This document shows, piece by piece, positions 35,516 through 43,808 of a stretch of DNA of 64,000 nt (position 1 is the first letter of the stretch; the number at the start of each line of letters is the position of its first letter). Both the position numbers and the translations under genes were made by a program. The stretch is from assembly GCF_017571495.1 (NCBI RefSeq), contig NZ_JAGETZ010000006.1:62001-126000 (forward strand), read 5' to 3'. The DNA comes from Hymenobacter negativus (GTDB lineage: Bacteria > Bacteroidota > Bacteroidia > Cytophagales > Hymenobacteraceae). The notes beneath the pieces are model-generated. The model was not told the DNA's origin. It did not search any database and saw nothing but the letters and a program-made list of their open reading frames with translations.

Positions 35516-37267
35516 TTACTCCACCACCAGGCGCTGGGTGCTGGTGGTGCTGCCGGCCCGCACCTGCACGGCGTAGAGGCCGGGAGCCAGGCCGCTGAGG
35601 TCCAGCGGGTGGCGCAGGCCAGCGGCGGGCAGGGCCACGGTTGTGGTGTGCAGGGTGCGGCCCAGGGCATCGGTCAGGGTGAGAGTGGCGGTGGGAGCGC
35701 CAGGCATGGCGGGCAGCGTGAGAGTGGTGGCGGCGCGGGCGGGGTTGGGGGCCAGAGTGAAGGGCAAAGAACCTTGCGCGGCCGTGGTGGCGATCAGGGT
35801 GGGGTCGGTGAGGGAGGCAAGGAAGGCGACTCGATAAAGATTAGGGCTGTTAACGGTTATGCTACTAAAGCTGGCGGGCGAGGCAACGGTACCGCCCACG
35901 TAAATAGTAGCTCCACTGACAGCCAAAGCATATGCCTCATCAGCGATGGAACTCCCTGCCTGCTGAACCCAAGCAAAATTGCCGGAAGTGCCTGTATCTA
36001 GCAGCTTGGCCGTGAATATGTCATGACTGGGATTGAGAGTGCCACTTGCATTAGTTAGCATGGTGCTTCCAAAAAGTGCTGTAGGACCCCCAAATCCCCC
36101 CGTTAGATACAAGCTAGAGCCGTGTACTGCCATGGCATAAACCTGGTCATTAAGAGGACCGCCAGCTTGTTGAGTCCAGCTAAAATTGCTGGTGCTCCCA
36201 CTGTCAATTATTTTGGTTACAAACGCATCATAGGTAACGCTGTTGCCGGTGTTGGTCACAGTAGTATTGCCAAAAGTGGCACTGGTACCAGAAAATTCGC
36301 CCACAACATACACGTTGGCGCCATTAACGGCAATATCAAAAGCCTCGTCCCAACCCGTGCCACCGGCTTGTTTTGTCCACGTAAAGCTGCTAGTAGTGCC
36401 CGCATCGGTAAGCTTGGTAATGAACACATCATAATAGCTGCCAATGCTATTTAAGATGCTACTGCCAAAATCAGCCAAGGCACTGGAAAAAGTGCCTGTC
36501 ACATAGATGCTGGTGCCATTAATAGCCACCGCATTCAGGCGCTCGAAGGAAGGGCCACCGGCGCGTTGAACCCATGAAAAGCTGCCATTGGGGCCTGCGT
36601 CTACAAGCTTGGCAACGAAGGCATCGTTCCGCCCGGCACTCGTCAGCACGACGCTGCCAAAATTGGCCGTATCGCTGAACGAACCAACCACGTAAATGCT
36701 GGCTCCATTAACGGCTATCCCTGTGGCACCATCATCATAAGGGCCGCCCGCCCGTAGGCTCCATATAAAATTTGCGCTGGTGCCTGCGTCCGTTAGTTTG
36801 GTCACGAACATATCCCCGACAGGAGTGGTAGTAGCATTTGCATTAGTGAGTATACTGCTTCCAAAATCGGCGGTGTTACTGGCAAACGTACCGGCCACGT
36901 AAATATCGGTGCCGTTTATGGCTACTGCCTCGGCATAATCGAGAGAATTACCGCCCGCTCGTTTAGCCCATACAAAACCGGTAATCGGGCTCCATTTTGC
37001 GATAAAAATATCCGTGTCGCCACCACTGCATACCAACGTTATGCTATCGAAGTGTACAGTGCCCCCAAAATCGCCGACCAAGTACACATTGCCACTGGCG
37101 TCAGTAACTGTGGCTTTGATAGTAGAGTAATCGCCACGATTCTGGTTCGCCGCTATCACGGTTTGCCACGCTGGGGCCTGGGCCCGCGCCGCCGGCCCCG
37201 CTAGCCACAGGTGAATCAATAGCGCCGCCAAAGTGCAGCCGCGCATCCACGAGAAGAAGTGCTTCAT
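35516..37267 (-). CDS. secreted seven-repeat SBBP beta-propeller protein with T9SS tail, second copy
   Basis: A 583-residue protein from the ATG at 37267 with a signal peptide (RGCTLAALLIHLWLAGPAARAQ). Seven marker strands are visible: NVYLVGDF, DIYVAGTF, SIYVVGSF, SIYVTGTF, NVYVVGEF, SLYLTGGF and TIYVGGTV, interleaved with F(V/I)(A/T)KLTDAGT and FIW/FSW turns. The T9SS domain (FTLAPNPARAATTLTLPAMP onward, ending TQRLVVE) is very close to that of the pseudogene at 33529. The repeat region (about 35870-37130) is visibly richer in A+T than the sorting domain and the neighbouring genes, suggesting the two parts have different histories. Probably surface exposed; ligand unknown. Confidence 0.8.
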   Translation of the reverse strand: MKHFFSWMRGCTLAALLIHLWLAGPAARAQAPAWQTVIAANQNRGDYSTIKATVTDASGNVYLVGDFGGTVHFDSITLVCSGGDTDIFIAKWSPITGFVWAKRAGGNSLDYAEAVAINGTDIYVAGTFASNTADFGSSILTNANATTTPVGDMFVTKLTDAGTSANFIWSLRAGGPYDDGATGIAVNGASIYVVGSFSDTANFGSVVLTSAGRNDAFVAKLVDAGPNGSFSWVQRAGGPSFERLNAVAINGTSIYVTGTFSSALADFGSSILNSIGSYYDVFITKLTDAGTTSSFTWTKQAGGTGWDEAFDIAVNGANVYVVGEFSGTSATFGNTTVTNTGNSVTYDAFVTKIIDSGSTSNFSWTQQAGGPLNDQVYAMAVHGSSLYLTGGFGGPTALFGSTMLTNASGTLNPSHDIFTAKLLDTGTSGNFAWVQQAGSSIADEAYALAVSGATIYVGGTVASPASFSSITVNSPNLYRVAFLASLTDPTLIATTAAQGSLPFTLAPNPARAATTLTLPAMPGAPTATLTLTDALGRTLHTTTVALPAAGLRHPLDLSGLAPGLYAVQVRAGSTTSTQRLVVE

Positions 37268-37328
37268 GAATAAAAAGGAAGTAAAGGCTCACCATTGGTA
37301 GAAGGCTGGGGTAAATACAGCGGCATAA

Positions 37329-37360
37329 GAAAGCCCCGATGCACCGGCACCGGGGCTTTC
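37329..37360 (-). terminator. terminator of the M13 peptidase gene
   Basis: GAAAGCCCCG (37329-37338) pairs exactly with CGGGGCTTTC (37351-37360) around a 12-nt loop. It lies 53 bp past the stop at 37413, upstream of the SBBP gene on the same strand. Confidence 0.7.
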
Positions 37361-37412
37361 TTTCTAACTGGTTAGCAAGCGGTGTGGGGGCGCGAACCAA
37401 ACGTTCGCGCTG

Positions 37413-39518
37413 CTACCAAATCACGGCCCTATCGGCCGGCTTGCGAATCATCTTGCTCCCCTCCGGGCAGCCGAAGGCCTGCTGAAACTGCGGCATGTTC
37501 ATGAGGGGCCCGATGGTGCGGTACTGGCCGGGCGAGTGCGGGTCGGTGGCAATTTGCTGGCGCAGGGCTTCGGGGCGGATGTTGGTGCGGCGCAGCTGGG
37601 CCCAGCTCAGGAAGTAGCGCTGCTCGGGCGTGAAGCCGTCGTACTTCGGGCGCGGGCCGTTGCCGTAGCGTTGCTGGAGCTGCTTTTCCAGCGCCCCATA
37701 CACCACGGTAAGGCCGGCAAAATCGGCCAGGTTTTCGCCCATCGTGAGTTGGCCGTTCACGTGCACCGAGTCGAGGGGGGAGAAGGCGTCGTACTGGCGG
37801 CCCACCACGGCGGCGCGCTTCGTGAATTCGGCCCCGTCGGCCGGCGTCCACCAGTCGCGCAGGTTGCCTTCCGAGTCGTACTGCCGGCCCTGGTCGTCGA
37901 AGCCATGCGTCATCTCGTGGCCCATTACCCCGCCAATGGCCCCGTAGTTGATGGCGTCGTCGGCCTTGGGGTCGAAGAACGGCGGCTGCAGGTAGCCGGC
38001 CGGAAACACGATTTCATTCATCGGCGGGTTGTAATAAGCATTGATGGTGGGCGGCGTCATGCCCCACTCGTTGCGGTCGATGGGCCCGCCGAACTTGGCC
38101 GCCTCGCGCCGGCTCTCCCACAGGCGGGCCGCCAGCACGTTCTTCGCGTAGCTTTCCCGCGAAATGGGCAGGGCCGAATAGTCCTTCCACACGTCGGGGT
38201 AGCCGATTTTCACGCGCAGGGCGTTCAGCTTTTTCAGGGCTTCGGCCTTGGTGGGCGCGCTCATCCAGGTATTCGTCTGGATGTGCTCGGCCATGCTGGC
38301 TTTGATGTTGCCCACCATTTCTAAGGCCTTGGCCTTGGCTTCGGGGCTGAATGCCTGGTCCACGTAGAGCTGGCCAAATGCCTCCCCGAGGTAGCTGTCC
38401 GTCGCGGCCTGGATGCGTTTCCAGCGTGGGGCCTGCTGCTTGGCCCCGGTCAGGGCCTGGCTGTATTTAAAAGCCGCTTCGGCGTAGGGCGTGGGCAGCG
38501 TGCTGGCCACCGAGCGCACCAGGTGCCAGCGCAGGTATACCTTCAGGTCGGGCAGGCTTTCGGTTTTCAGCAACGCATTCACCTCATCAAAAAACGCCGG
38601 CTGGCCAATGATGACCTCCTGCGCCTTGCCTAACTGCATGCCCGCTAGCAAGCCTTTGGGGTCGAGCACGGGGTAGCGCTGCTGGGCGGCGGCCACGGTC
38701 ATCTTGTTGTAGTTGGCCTGTGGGTCGCGCAGCTCCACCGGCGTGCGCGAGGCCTTGGCCAGCCGCGTTTCGATGCGCTCCACGGTGGCCGCGTCGAGCT
38801 GGGCCACGGTCGGGGCCGTGCCCAACAAACCAAACACCTGCGTCATGTAAGCGCGGTAGGCTGCTTTCACCTTCTCGGTGCGGGCATCAGTCTTGAAGTA
38901 GAACTCGCGGTTGGGCAGCGTGATGCCGCCCTGGTATAGCTGCACGGCATATTGGGTGGTCTTTTTCTCGTCCACGTCCACGCCCGCGTTGAAAAACACG
39001 TTGGCCCCCAGCTCTTGCAAGCGCACAATTTCCGTGCGCAGGTTAGCCAGGCTGCGAATGTTGGCCACGCGGTCCAGCTCCGGTTTCAGCGGCGCAATGC
39101 CGGCCCGGTCGATGGCTACCGTGTCCATGGCGCTGGCGTAGAAGTCGCCCACCTTCTGGGCATTGCTGCCGGGCGCGGCGTTGCGGTTAGCCGCCGCGTC
39201 TTCCAGAATCTTGCGCAGCAAATCCTGGGTGCGGTTACCCAGCAGGTTGCGCGGGCCCCAGCTGCTGGCGTAGCTCGGCACCGGATTATTTTTCAGCCAG
39301 TTGCCGCCCGAAAATTGGAAGAAGTCGTCGCAGGGGTTTACCGAGCGGTCAAGGTCGGCCATGTCGAGGCCCACGCCTTTGGGGTCGGGTGCGGTGGCGG
39401 CAACGGGCGCAGCCGAGGCGGTGGTGCTGGCATTGGTAGGGGCGGTGGGTTTGGTGCTGGTGCAGCCGGCCAGGGCCAGCGCCGTCAGCAGGCCGAGATG
39501 AGGAACAGATTTCTTCAT
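37413..39518 (-). CDS. M13-family (neprilysin/PepO) metallopeptidase, lipoprotein
   Basis: A 701-residue zinc peptidase. LLTALALAGCTSTKP is a lipobox with Cys19. Family features: MDLDRSVNPCDDFFQFSGGN at the N-terminus, the zinc motif VMGHEMTHGFDDQGRQYD (HExxH near residues 532-536), the third ligand Glu in NGQLTMGENLADFAGL, and AYYNPPMNEIVFPAGYLQPP upstream. The terminal W-type residue and RxxxPxxN-like NMPQFQQAFGC region are also present. It cleaves oligopeptides on the cell envelope. On the same strand as the TlpA/M56/BlaI genes with an 85-bp gap, so possibly part of that transcript. Confidence 0.92.
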   Translation of the reverse strand: MKKSVPHLGLLTALALAGCTSTKPTAPTNASTTASAAPVAATAPDPKGVGLDMADLDRSVNPCDDFFQFSGGNWLKNNPVPSYASSWGPRNLLGNRTQDLLRKILEDAAANRNAAPGSNAQKVGDFYASAMDTVAIDRAGIAPLKPELDRVANIRSLANLRTEIVRLQELGANVFFNAGVDVDEKKTTQYAVQLYQGGITLPNREFYFKTDARTEKVKAAYRAYMTQVFGLLGTAPTVAQLDAATVERIETRLAKASRTPVELRDPQANYNKMTVAAAQQRYPVLDPKGLLAGMQLGKAQEVIIGQPAFFDEVNALLKTESLPDLKVYLRWHLVRSVASTLPTPYAEAAFKYSQALTGAKQQAPRWKRIQAATDSYLGEAFGQLYVDQAFSPEAKAKALEMVGNIKASMAEHIQTNTWMSAPTKAEALKKLNALRVKIGYPDVWKDYSALPISRESYAKNVLAARLWESRREAAKFGGPIDRNEWGMTPPTINAYYNPPMNEIVFPAGYLQPPFFDPKADDAINYGAIGGVMGHEMTHGFDDQGRQYDSEGNLRDWWTPADGAEFTKRAAVVGRQYDAFSPLDSVHVNGQLTMGENLADFAGLTVVYGALEKQLQQRYGNGPRPKYDGFTPEQRYFLSWAQLRRTNIRPEALRQQIATDPHSPGQYRTIGPLMNMPQFQQAFGCPEGSKMIRKPADRAVIW

Positions 39519-39603
39519 AGGAGTAAGGGTTTCAAGCGCAAAGTAGCGCCAAAGACTCCCGCCGCACCCAATAATTGCATGGGGACGGAATTATGAAAAG
39601 GCC

Positions 39604-41169
39604 CTACCGCAGCCCCAGCCGCTCGCGCATCTGCTGATAGAGCTTTTCGCCGTCGCTGGGGTGGTAGGCGCTGGCTTCCACCAGCTGCCCGTTCTTATCA
39701 AACAGCATGTAAGTAGGCAGGTAGGGAATCACCTTCTTCAGCGACTCCTGCACGGCCTCCGAGGCCAAATAGTGGGAGCCGCGCAGGCCATTTTTGGCCG
39801 CCAGCGCCGCCCACTTCTCCCGGGAACCCGCTTTGTCGACCGAGATGTAAAGCACCTCAACCCCGTTTTTGCTGGCAAACTCGTGCAGGCCCGGCTCATA
39901 CTTGAACTCCGCAATGCACGGCCCGCACCACGAGGCCCAGAAATCGACGAACACCGGCCGACCAGGAAACTGCTGCCGCACCAGCGCTGCCAGCGTCCGT
40001 ACCGTATCCAGGCCCGGCGCGGGGGCGAAGGCCAGGACGTGTGCCCCCGCTGCCAGAGTGCCGAAAGTCTGATTCTGGCCCGTGCTGGCCGCGGCTGGGG
40101 CGGGTGCCTTGGGCAGGGCTTTGGCGATGATGGGCACGTACGGACTGGCCGGAAACAGCCGTCGGTAATCGGCCGCCACCCTGGCAAAATCGGCCGCGCT
40201 CATGGCATTGAAGGCCAGCGCGGTCAGTAACACGTCGCCCATAGCTCGGCTCTGTGCAGCGGCGGGCAGGTAGTCAAAAACGTTCATGCCCGAGTTCACC
40301 GGTGCAAACTGCGGAGCGTAGCCGGCCCAAATGCGGGCCGTGGGCGCGGGGCTGGGCAGCACGCCTTGCTCGCGCAGCACCGCCGCGTTGAAGAGGTTGC
40401 CCAGGGCACTGTAGCGGTAGCGGGGTAGGGCGGGGTCGTAGCGGGTGAAGAGGGCCACGGCCACCTTCCGGGCGTCGGCGTCGGGCATCTGCAGATGTAG
40501 GTTGGCCTTGGCGGGGTCCCGGAAATGCACCGCCAGCGCATTGCCCAGCCAGAACAGCACGCGCTGCTCCACCTCGGCCGCCAGCGCGTCGTGGCACCGC
40601 TGGCTGATGCTGTGCGCCTTCAGCGCGGCCGCGAGTAGGGCCTTGGGCGTGGCCATTTCGGCTTCAAGAGCCGCCAGCCCGGCCGCGGCTGTGGGAGCGG
40701 CGGCCATCACCCGCGTCAGGCGCTGGCCATCAGCGGGGCCGCCATTCAGGAGTTTGCCCTGCTCCATGAAGTTGTTGCCCGCCGCATTGGTACCACCGAA
40801 AACCACTGTGGGGGGGGCGCTGCCGGTGCCGGGCGTCAGGGTGAAGGTGATGCGGGCGCCGGGCTCCACAAACGACAGGTTGTGCGCTATGTATTTGCCA
40901 TCGTAGCGCACAAAGCCTGTTTCCGCGTGCCGCAGCTGGTAGCTGAAGCGCCCGTCGCGTACCACGGTCTCATTGGGCACATCGGTGAAAAAGTAGTTCA
41001 GCGCCACGCCCGGCATGGGCTCAAAAACGCTAATAATGGTCGAGTCCGGCACGCCGGTAAACTGACCCGAGATGGTGATATGGGTGGACGGGGCCACGTT
41101 TTTTTGGGCATACAGCGGCCCAGGGACGGCGGCTAGCGCCGCCCCAAGCAGGGAAATCCGGAAGTTCAT
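39604..41169 (-). CDS. exported TlpA-like thioredoxin protein with N-terminal DUF4369-like domain
   Basis: A 521-residue protein with a signal peptide (SLLGAALAAVPGPLYAQ). The N-terminal part (ITISGQFTGVPDSTIISVF) resembles the DUF4369 beta domain common in Bacteroidota TlpA proteins. A helical middle section follows. The C-terminal thioredoxin fold contains RPVFVDFWASWCGPC, with the CxxC active site at about residues 416-419, and the cis-Pro loop in VIPYLPTYMLFDKNG. It reduces or shuffles disulfides in the periplasm. Sixteen bases after the M56 gene, so in an operon with BlaI-M56. Confidence 0.87.
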   Translation of the reverse strand: MNFRISLLGAALAAVPGPLYAQKNVAPSTHITISGQFTGVPDSTIISVFEPMPGVALNYFFTDVPNETVVRDGRFSYQLRHAETGFVRYDGKYIAHNLSFVEPGARITFTLTPGTGSAPPTVVFGGTNAAGNNFMEQGKLLNGGPADGQRLTRVMAAAPTAAAGLAALEAEMATPKALLAAALKAHSISQRCHDALAAEVEQRVLFWLGNALAVHFRDPAKANLHLQMPDADARKVAVALFTRYDPALPRYRYSALGNLFNAAVLREQGVLPSPAPTARIWAGYAPQFAPVNSGMNVFDYLPAAAQSRAMGDVLLTALAFNAMSAADFARVAADYRRLFPASPYVPIIAKALPKAPAPAAASTGQNQTFGTLAAGAHVLAFAPAPGLDTVRTLAALVRQQFPGRPVFVDFWASWCGPCIAEFKYEPGLHEFASKNGVEVLYISVDKAGSREKWAALAAKNGLRGSHYLASEAVQESLKKVIPYLPTYMLFDKNGQLVEASAYHPSDGEKLYQQMRERLGLR

Positions 41170-41185
41170 GGGTTGGAAAAAGCCG

Positions 41186-42727
41186 CTACTTCAAGTAGCT
41201 GGTATAAGAATCCGAAATAAACTGTCCCTGGCCATCGAACAGCAGGTAGCCGGGCCGCCGGCCAATTGCCACCTCGGCCTGATAGCGGGACGGGCTGCCA
41301 TCTGCCGCTTTCACTTCTGCCACGCCCAGCAGCCGCGCCCCCGGGTAGCGCTGCGTGATGTATGCCAGCGCGGGTGCAGCTAAGTAAGGCACACTTGGGG
41401 CCGGTGGCAGCACTACGGGCGCCGCCACAATGCCCATTTTTTCGTTGAAAGCCAACACTTCCGGCGTGTTTTGCTTTTGCTTGGTCGTGACAACGACAAT
41501 GCCCCTGGCTCCGGCTTCACCGGCCAGCCGGCGCGCTTGCTCGCCCTTGAACACATTCACACTAGCAATGTCCTTGGGGTCGACGCCGTTGATGGCATCG
41601 GTCGTCACGTTGCCATCTACATAGTATACCGGTTGCGGGCCGCTGATTTTGCTTACGAGCCGGCCGCCTTGCGTAGGTGCAGGATTAGCAGCGTCAGTCC
41701 TGGCCACGAGCGGTTTAGAAGAATGTGTCTTACGCACCGGCCCCGTCCGGTGTGAAACCGCAGGCACCGCTTGAGCTTCTGCTGCCGGGGCCGGCGGGGC
41801 TGGCGTAGCACGAGCAGTTTCGGCGAGAACCGGCACTGGTGCTACTGGTTCAACCACCTGTGCCCGCGCTGCCGAAAAGCCCAGCGCCACGGCCAGCACC
41901 AGCGGCCCGGCTACGAAATAGCGGGCTAGCTGTCCACTTGAAGAAAATGGTTTATTCATCATAGCAATGCGGTTTTTAAGGGTTGGAAAGGTGAAATGGG
42001 AAACCAGGGAAAGGCCGTTCGCTGCATGGCTGAGGCGGAGCAGGCTGTATTGATAAGCGCGGCGGTCAAGGCCTGCTTCGAGCACGGCGTGGTCGGCCAG
42101 GTATTCGAGGTTGTCGAGCAGGGCGCGGCGCAGCAGCCACGCCGCGGGGTTGCACCAGGCCGCCGCCAGCGCCAGTTGGGTCAGCAGCACGTCCACGGTA
42201 TGCCATTGGCGCACGTGCACCAATTCGTGCCGTAGCACGGCGGCCAGCTCGGGGCCGGGGTGCTGCGCCGGGTTCAGGTAAATGCTTTGTCCAAAGGAAA
42301 ACGGGCTTATTTCGCCCGGCAGCACCCGCACCGCCTGCCCTTGCACCACGGCCGGCCGGGAAGCCCGTCGCAGCCGCGCCAGCGATACCAGTTGCATCAG
42401 CAGTCGTCCCAGCAATGCCACCACGCCTGCGCCGTATAAGGCCACCCCCACAGCTGCCCAATCAACAGCTGGCGCCCCAGCCGCCGGCAAAGCGACCGCA
42501 ACTCCTGCATTTCCCACCACAGGCAAAAGCATGGCGGGAGCGGCCTCGGCCGGCAGCAGCGCGGGCACTGGCAGGGCCGGGTATACAGCCGCAAACAGTA
42601 GCGCAAACAAAAGGTAAACCCGGTTCAGGGTAAAAAACGTGAGCCGGCGCAACAGCCCGAAATAAGCCACCGCAAACAGCAGCAGCGCGGCATTGGCCTT
42701 CAGCAAATAGAGCAGAACAGACAGCAT
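41186..42727 (-). CDS. BlaR1/MecR1-type M56 metallopeptidase with TonB-plug-like domain
   Basis: A 513-residue membrane protein. Four hydrophobic segments (LLYLLKANAALLLFAVAYFG, VYLLFALLFAAVYPALPVPA, VALYGAGVVALLGRLLMQLV and one after the protease) surround the zinc motif LAAVLRHELVHVRQWHT (HExxH at about residues 167-171), with EYLADHAVL supplying the third ligand. Unlike staphylococcal BlaR1 there is no penicillin-binding sensor; instead a plug-like segment YYVDGNVTTDAINGVDPKDI, then ASVNVFKGEQA and GARGIVVVTTK (about 365-425), and a final PepSY-like part. It should cleave the BlaI repressor on receiving a signal. Two bases after the BlaI gene. Confidence 0.87.
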   Translation of the reverse strand: MLSVLLYLLKANAALLLFAVAYFGLLRRLTFFTLNRVYLLFALLFAAVYPALPVPALLPAEAAPAMLLPVVGNAGVAVALPAAGAPAVDWAAVGVALYGAGVVALLGRLLMQLVSLARLRRASRPAVVQGQAVRVLPGEISPFSFGQSIYLNPAQHPGPELAAVLRHELVHVRQWHTVDVLLTQLALAAAWCNPAAWLLRRALLDNLEYLADHAVLEAGLDRRAYQYSLLRLSHAANGLSLVSHFTFPTLKNRIAMMNKPFSSSGQLARYFVAGPLVLAVALGFSAARAQVVEPVAPVPVLAETARATPAPPAPAAEAQAVPAVSHRTGPVRKTHSSKPLVARTDAANPAPTQGGRLVSKISGPQPVYYVDGNVTTDAINGVDPKDIASVNVFKGEQARRLAGEAGARGIVVVTTKQKQNTPEVLAFNEKMGIVAAPVVLPPAPSVPYLAAPALAYITQRYPGARLLGVAEVKAADGSPSRYQAEVAIGRRPGYLLFDGQGQFISDSYTSYLK

Positions 42728-42729
42728 GG

Positions 42730-43098
42730 CTACTCCTCCTTCTTGCTCTCGATGAGCTTGATAATCTCCTGCAAATCCTCGGCGCTCACCTTGTTTTCCT
42801 GCGCGAAAAACGAAACCAAGTCCTTATAAGAGTTCTGGAAATGCTGCTTCACCAGCGTGCCCAGTGAGCGGCGCTGGTAGTCGTCGGCCGTCACCACGGG
42901 CACAAAGCGGTAAGAATTGCCCAGCTTTTCGGCACGCACGTAGCCCTTGCGTTCCAGGTTTCGCAGGGTGCTAGCCAGGGTAGTGTAGGGCGGGCGCGGG
43001 GCGGGTAGCGCATCCAACACATCTTTGACAAAGCCCCCGGCAGGCAGCGGCCAGAGTACGCGCAGGGCATCTTCTTCGGGTTGGGTGAGGCGTTCCAT
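42730..43098 (-). CDS. BlaI/MecI/CopY-family repressor
   Basis: A 122-residue winged-helix repressor. LTQPEEDALRVLWPLPAGGF followed by VKDVLDALPAPRPPYTTLAS and TLRNLERKGYVRAEKLGNSY is the family DNA-binding domain, with the recognition helix and the Asn/Phe cleavage region of the dimer domain (LVKQHFQNSYKDLVSFF) after it. The ATG at 43098 is the only good start. It is first in the M56/TlpA operon, and tandem dyads 20-53 bp upstream are probable operators, so it should repress itself. Confidence 0.9.
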   Translation of the reverse strand: MERLTQPEEDALRVLWPLPAGGFVKDVLDALPAPRPPYTTLASTLRNLERKGYVRAEKLGNSYRFVPVVTADDYQRRSLGTLVKQHFQNSYKDLVSFFAQENKVSAEDLQEIIKLIESKKEE

Positions 43099-43117
43099 TT
43101 GGTTGAAGCAGTAGGAT

Positions 43118-43151
43118 TACGAATGCGTCGTAAATCTACGATAATTTCGTA
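43118..43151. promoter_or_regulatory. tandem BlaI-type operator dyads
   Basis: TACGA-N5-TCGTA occurs at 43118-43132 and again at 43137-43151, centre to centre 19 bp, so the sites lie on about the same face of the helix. They are 20-53 bp upstream of the BlaI start. TAGATTTA between them on the minus strand is a near match to the -7 box TAnnTTTG. Confidence 0.65.
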
Positions 43152-43194
43152 ATTGCGATTAGAGTGGTACCTAACAATTTTTAGAAGGAACGCA

Positions 43195-43227
43195 AAAAGG
43201 CCATTCCCGCTACAGGAATGGCCTTTT
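43195..43227 (-). terminator. terminator between the STAS-like and BlaI regions
   Basis: AAAAGGCCATTCC (43195-43207) pairs exactly with GGAATGGCCTTTT (43215-43227), with T-runs on both strands. It lies 83 bp after the stop of the minus-strand gene at 43310 and shields the BlaI promoter from upstream transcription. Confidence 0.75.
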
Positions 43228-43254
43228 GCTGTTAATAAATTATTGGTCCTCCGG

Positions 43255-43282
43255 GTCATGTTAAGCGGAGCCAAAGCATGAC
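43255..43282. repeat. family 1 repeat, copy f (short)
   Basis: GTCATG (43255-43260) and CATGAC (43277-43282) flank the family core AAGCGGAGCCAAAG. It sits just after the stop of the STAS-like gene at 43310. Confidence 0.5.
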
Positions 43283-43309
43283 ACAGGGGATTGTTATCCA
43301 AGCGCCTTG

Positions 43310-43738
43310 TCAGCGCACCTTATCCGTTTGCTGAATCTGAAGCCAGCGGATGGCCGCGCCCTCATCGCCAAAAAAGGAGGTGGCAAAGGGCTTGTCGTTA
43401 TAGGCTTCGGCGGGCACGTAGCCGGGCTGCTTAACGATGGACTCGTGCAGAGCCGGCCCCACCAGGTAGGCAATAAACAGGCGCCCACCCAACCGCTGGG
43501 CCATGTCCGGGAAAAAGACATTGAGCAGCCAGCGAGTGGTTTGGGGGTCATTCAGGGTGCGGCGGCGGATGTCTTGCAGCCAGAACCGGCACCGTGAGCG
43601 TAAGGCTTCTTTCTCCACTTGTTGGTACACGGCGGGCAGCTCGTCGGGGGCAGGTTGGTAGCCCCAGCGTCCAACCATGATGTCGAGGTCGGGGCGGTGG
43701 GCCAGGTGAAGTAAGGGGCTGGTCGTATCCAGATTCAT
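43310..43738 (-). CDS. STAS/SEC14-like domain protein, paralog 4
   Basis: A 142-residue protein from the ATG at 43738. PLLHLAHRPDLDIMVGRWGY, FWLQDIRRRTLNDPQTTRWL, then RLFIAYLVGPALHES and FGDEGAAIRWLQIQQTDK match paralog 3 at 19252-19677, including the W-x-x-D-x-RRR and DEGAA blocks. Soluble and of unknown function. It lies 70 bp downstream of the MFS gene on the same strand and could share its transcript. Confidence 0.6.
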   Translation of the reverse strand: MNLDTTSPLLHLAHRPDLDIMVGRWGYQPAPDELPAVYQQVEKEALRSRCRFWLQDIRRRTLNDPQTTRWLLNVFFPDMAQRLGGRLFIAYLVGPALHESIVKQPGYVPAEAYNDKPFATSFFGDEGAAIRWLQIQQTDKVR

Positions 43739-43808
43739 AGCGGTGGAAGGGCGATGAACGGGCAAATTAAGGACATTTGCTCATCGGCCTGGCAATACCT
43801 TACTTCCA

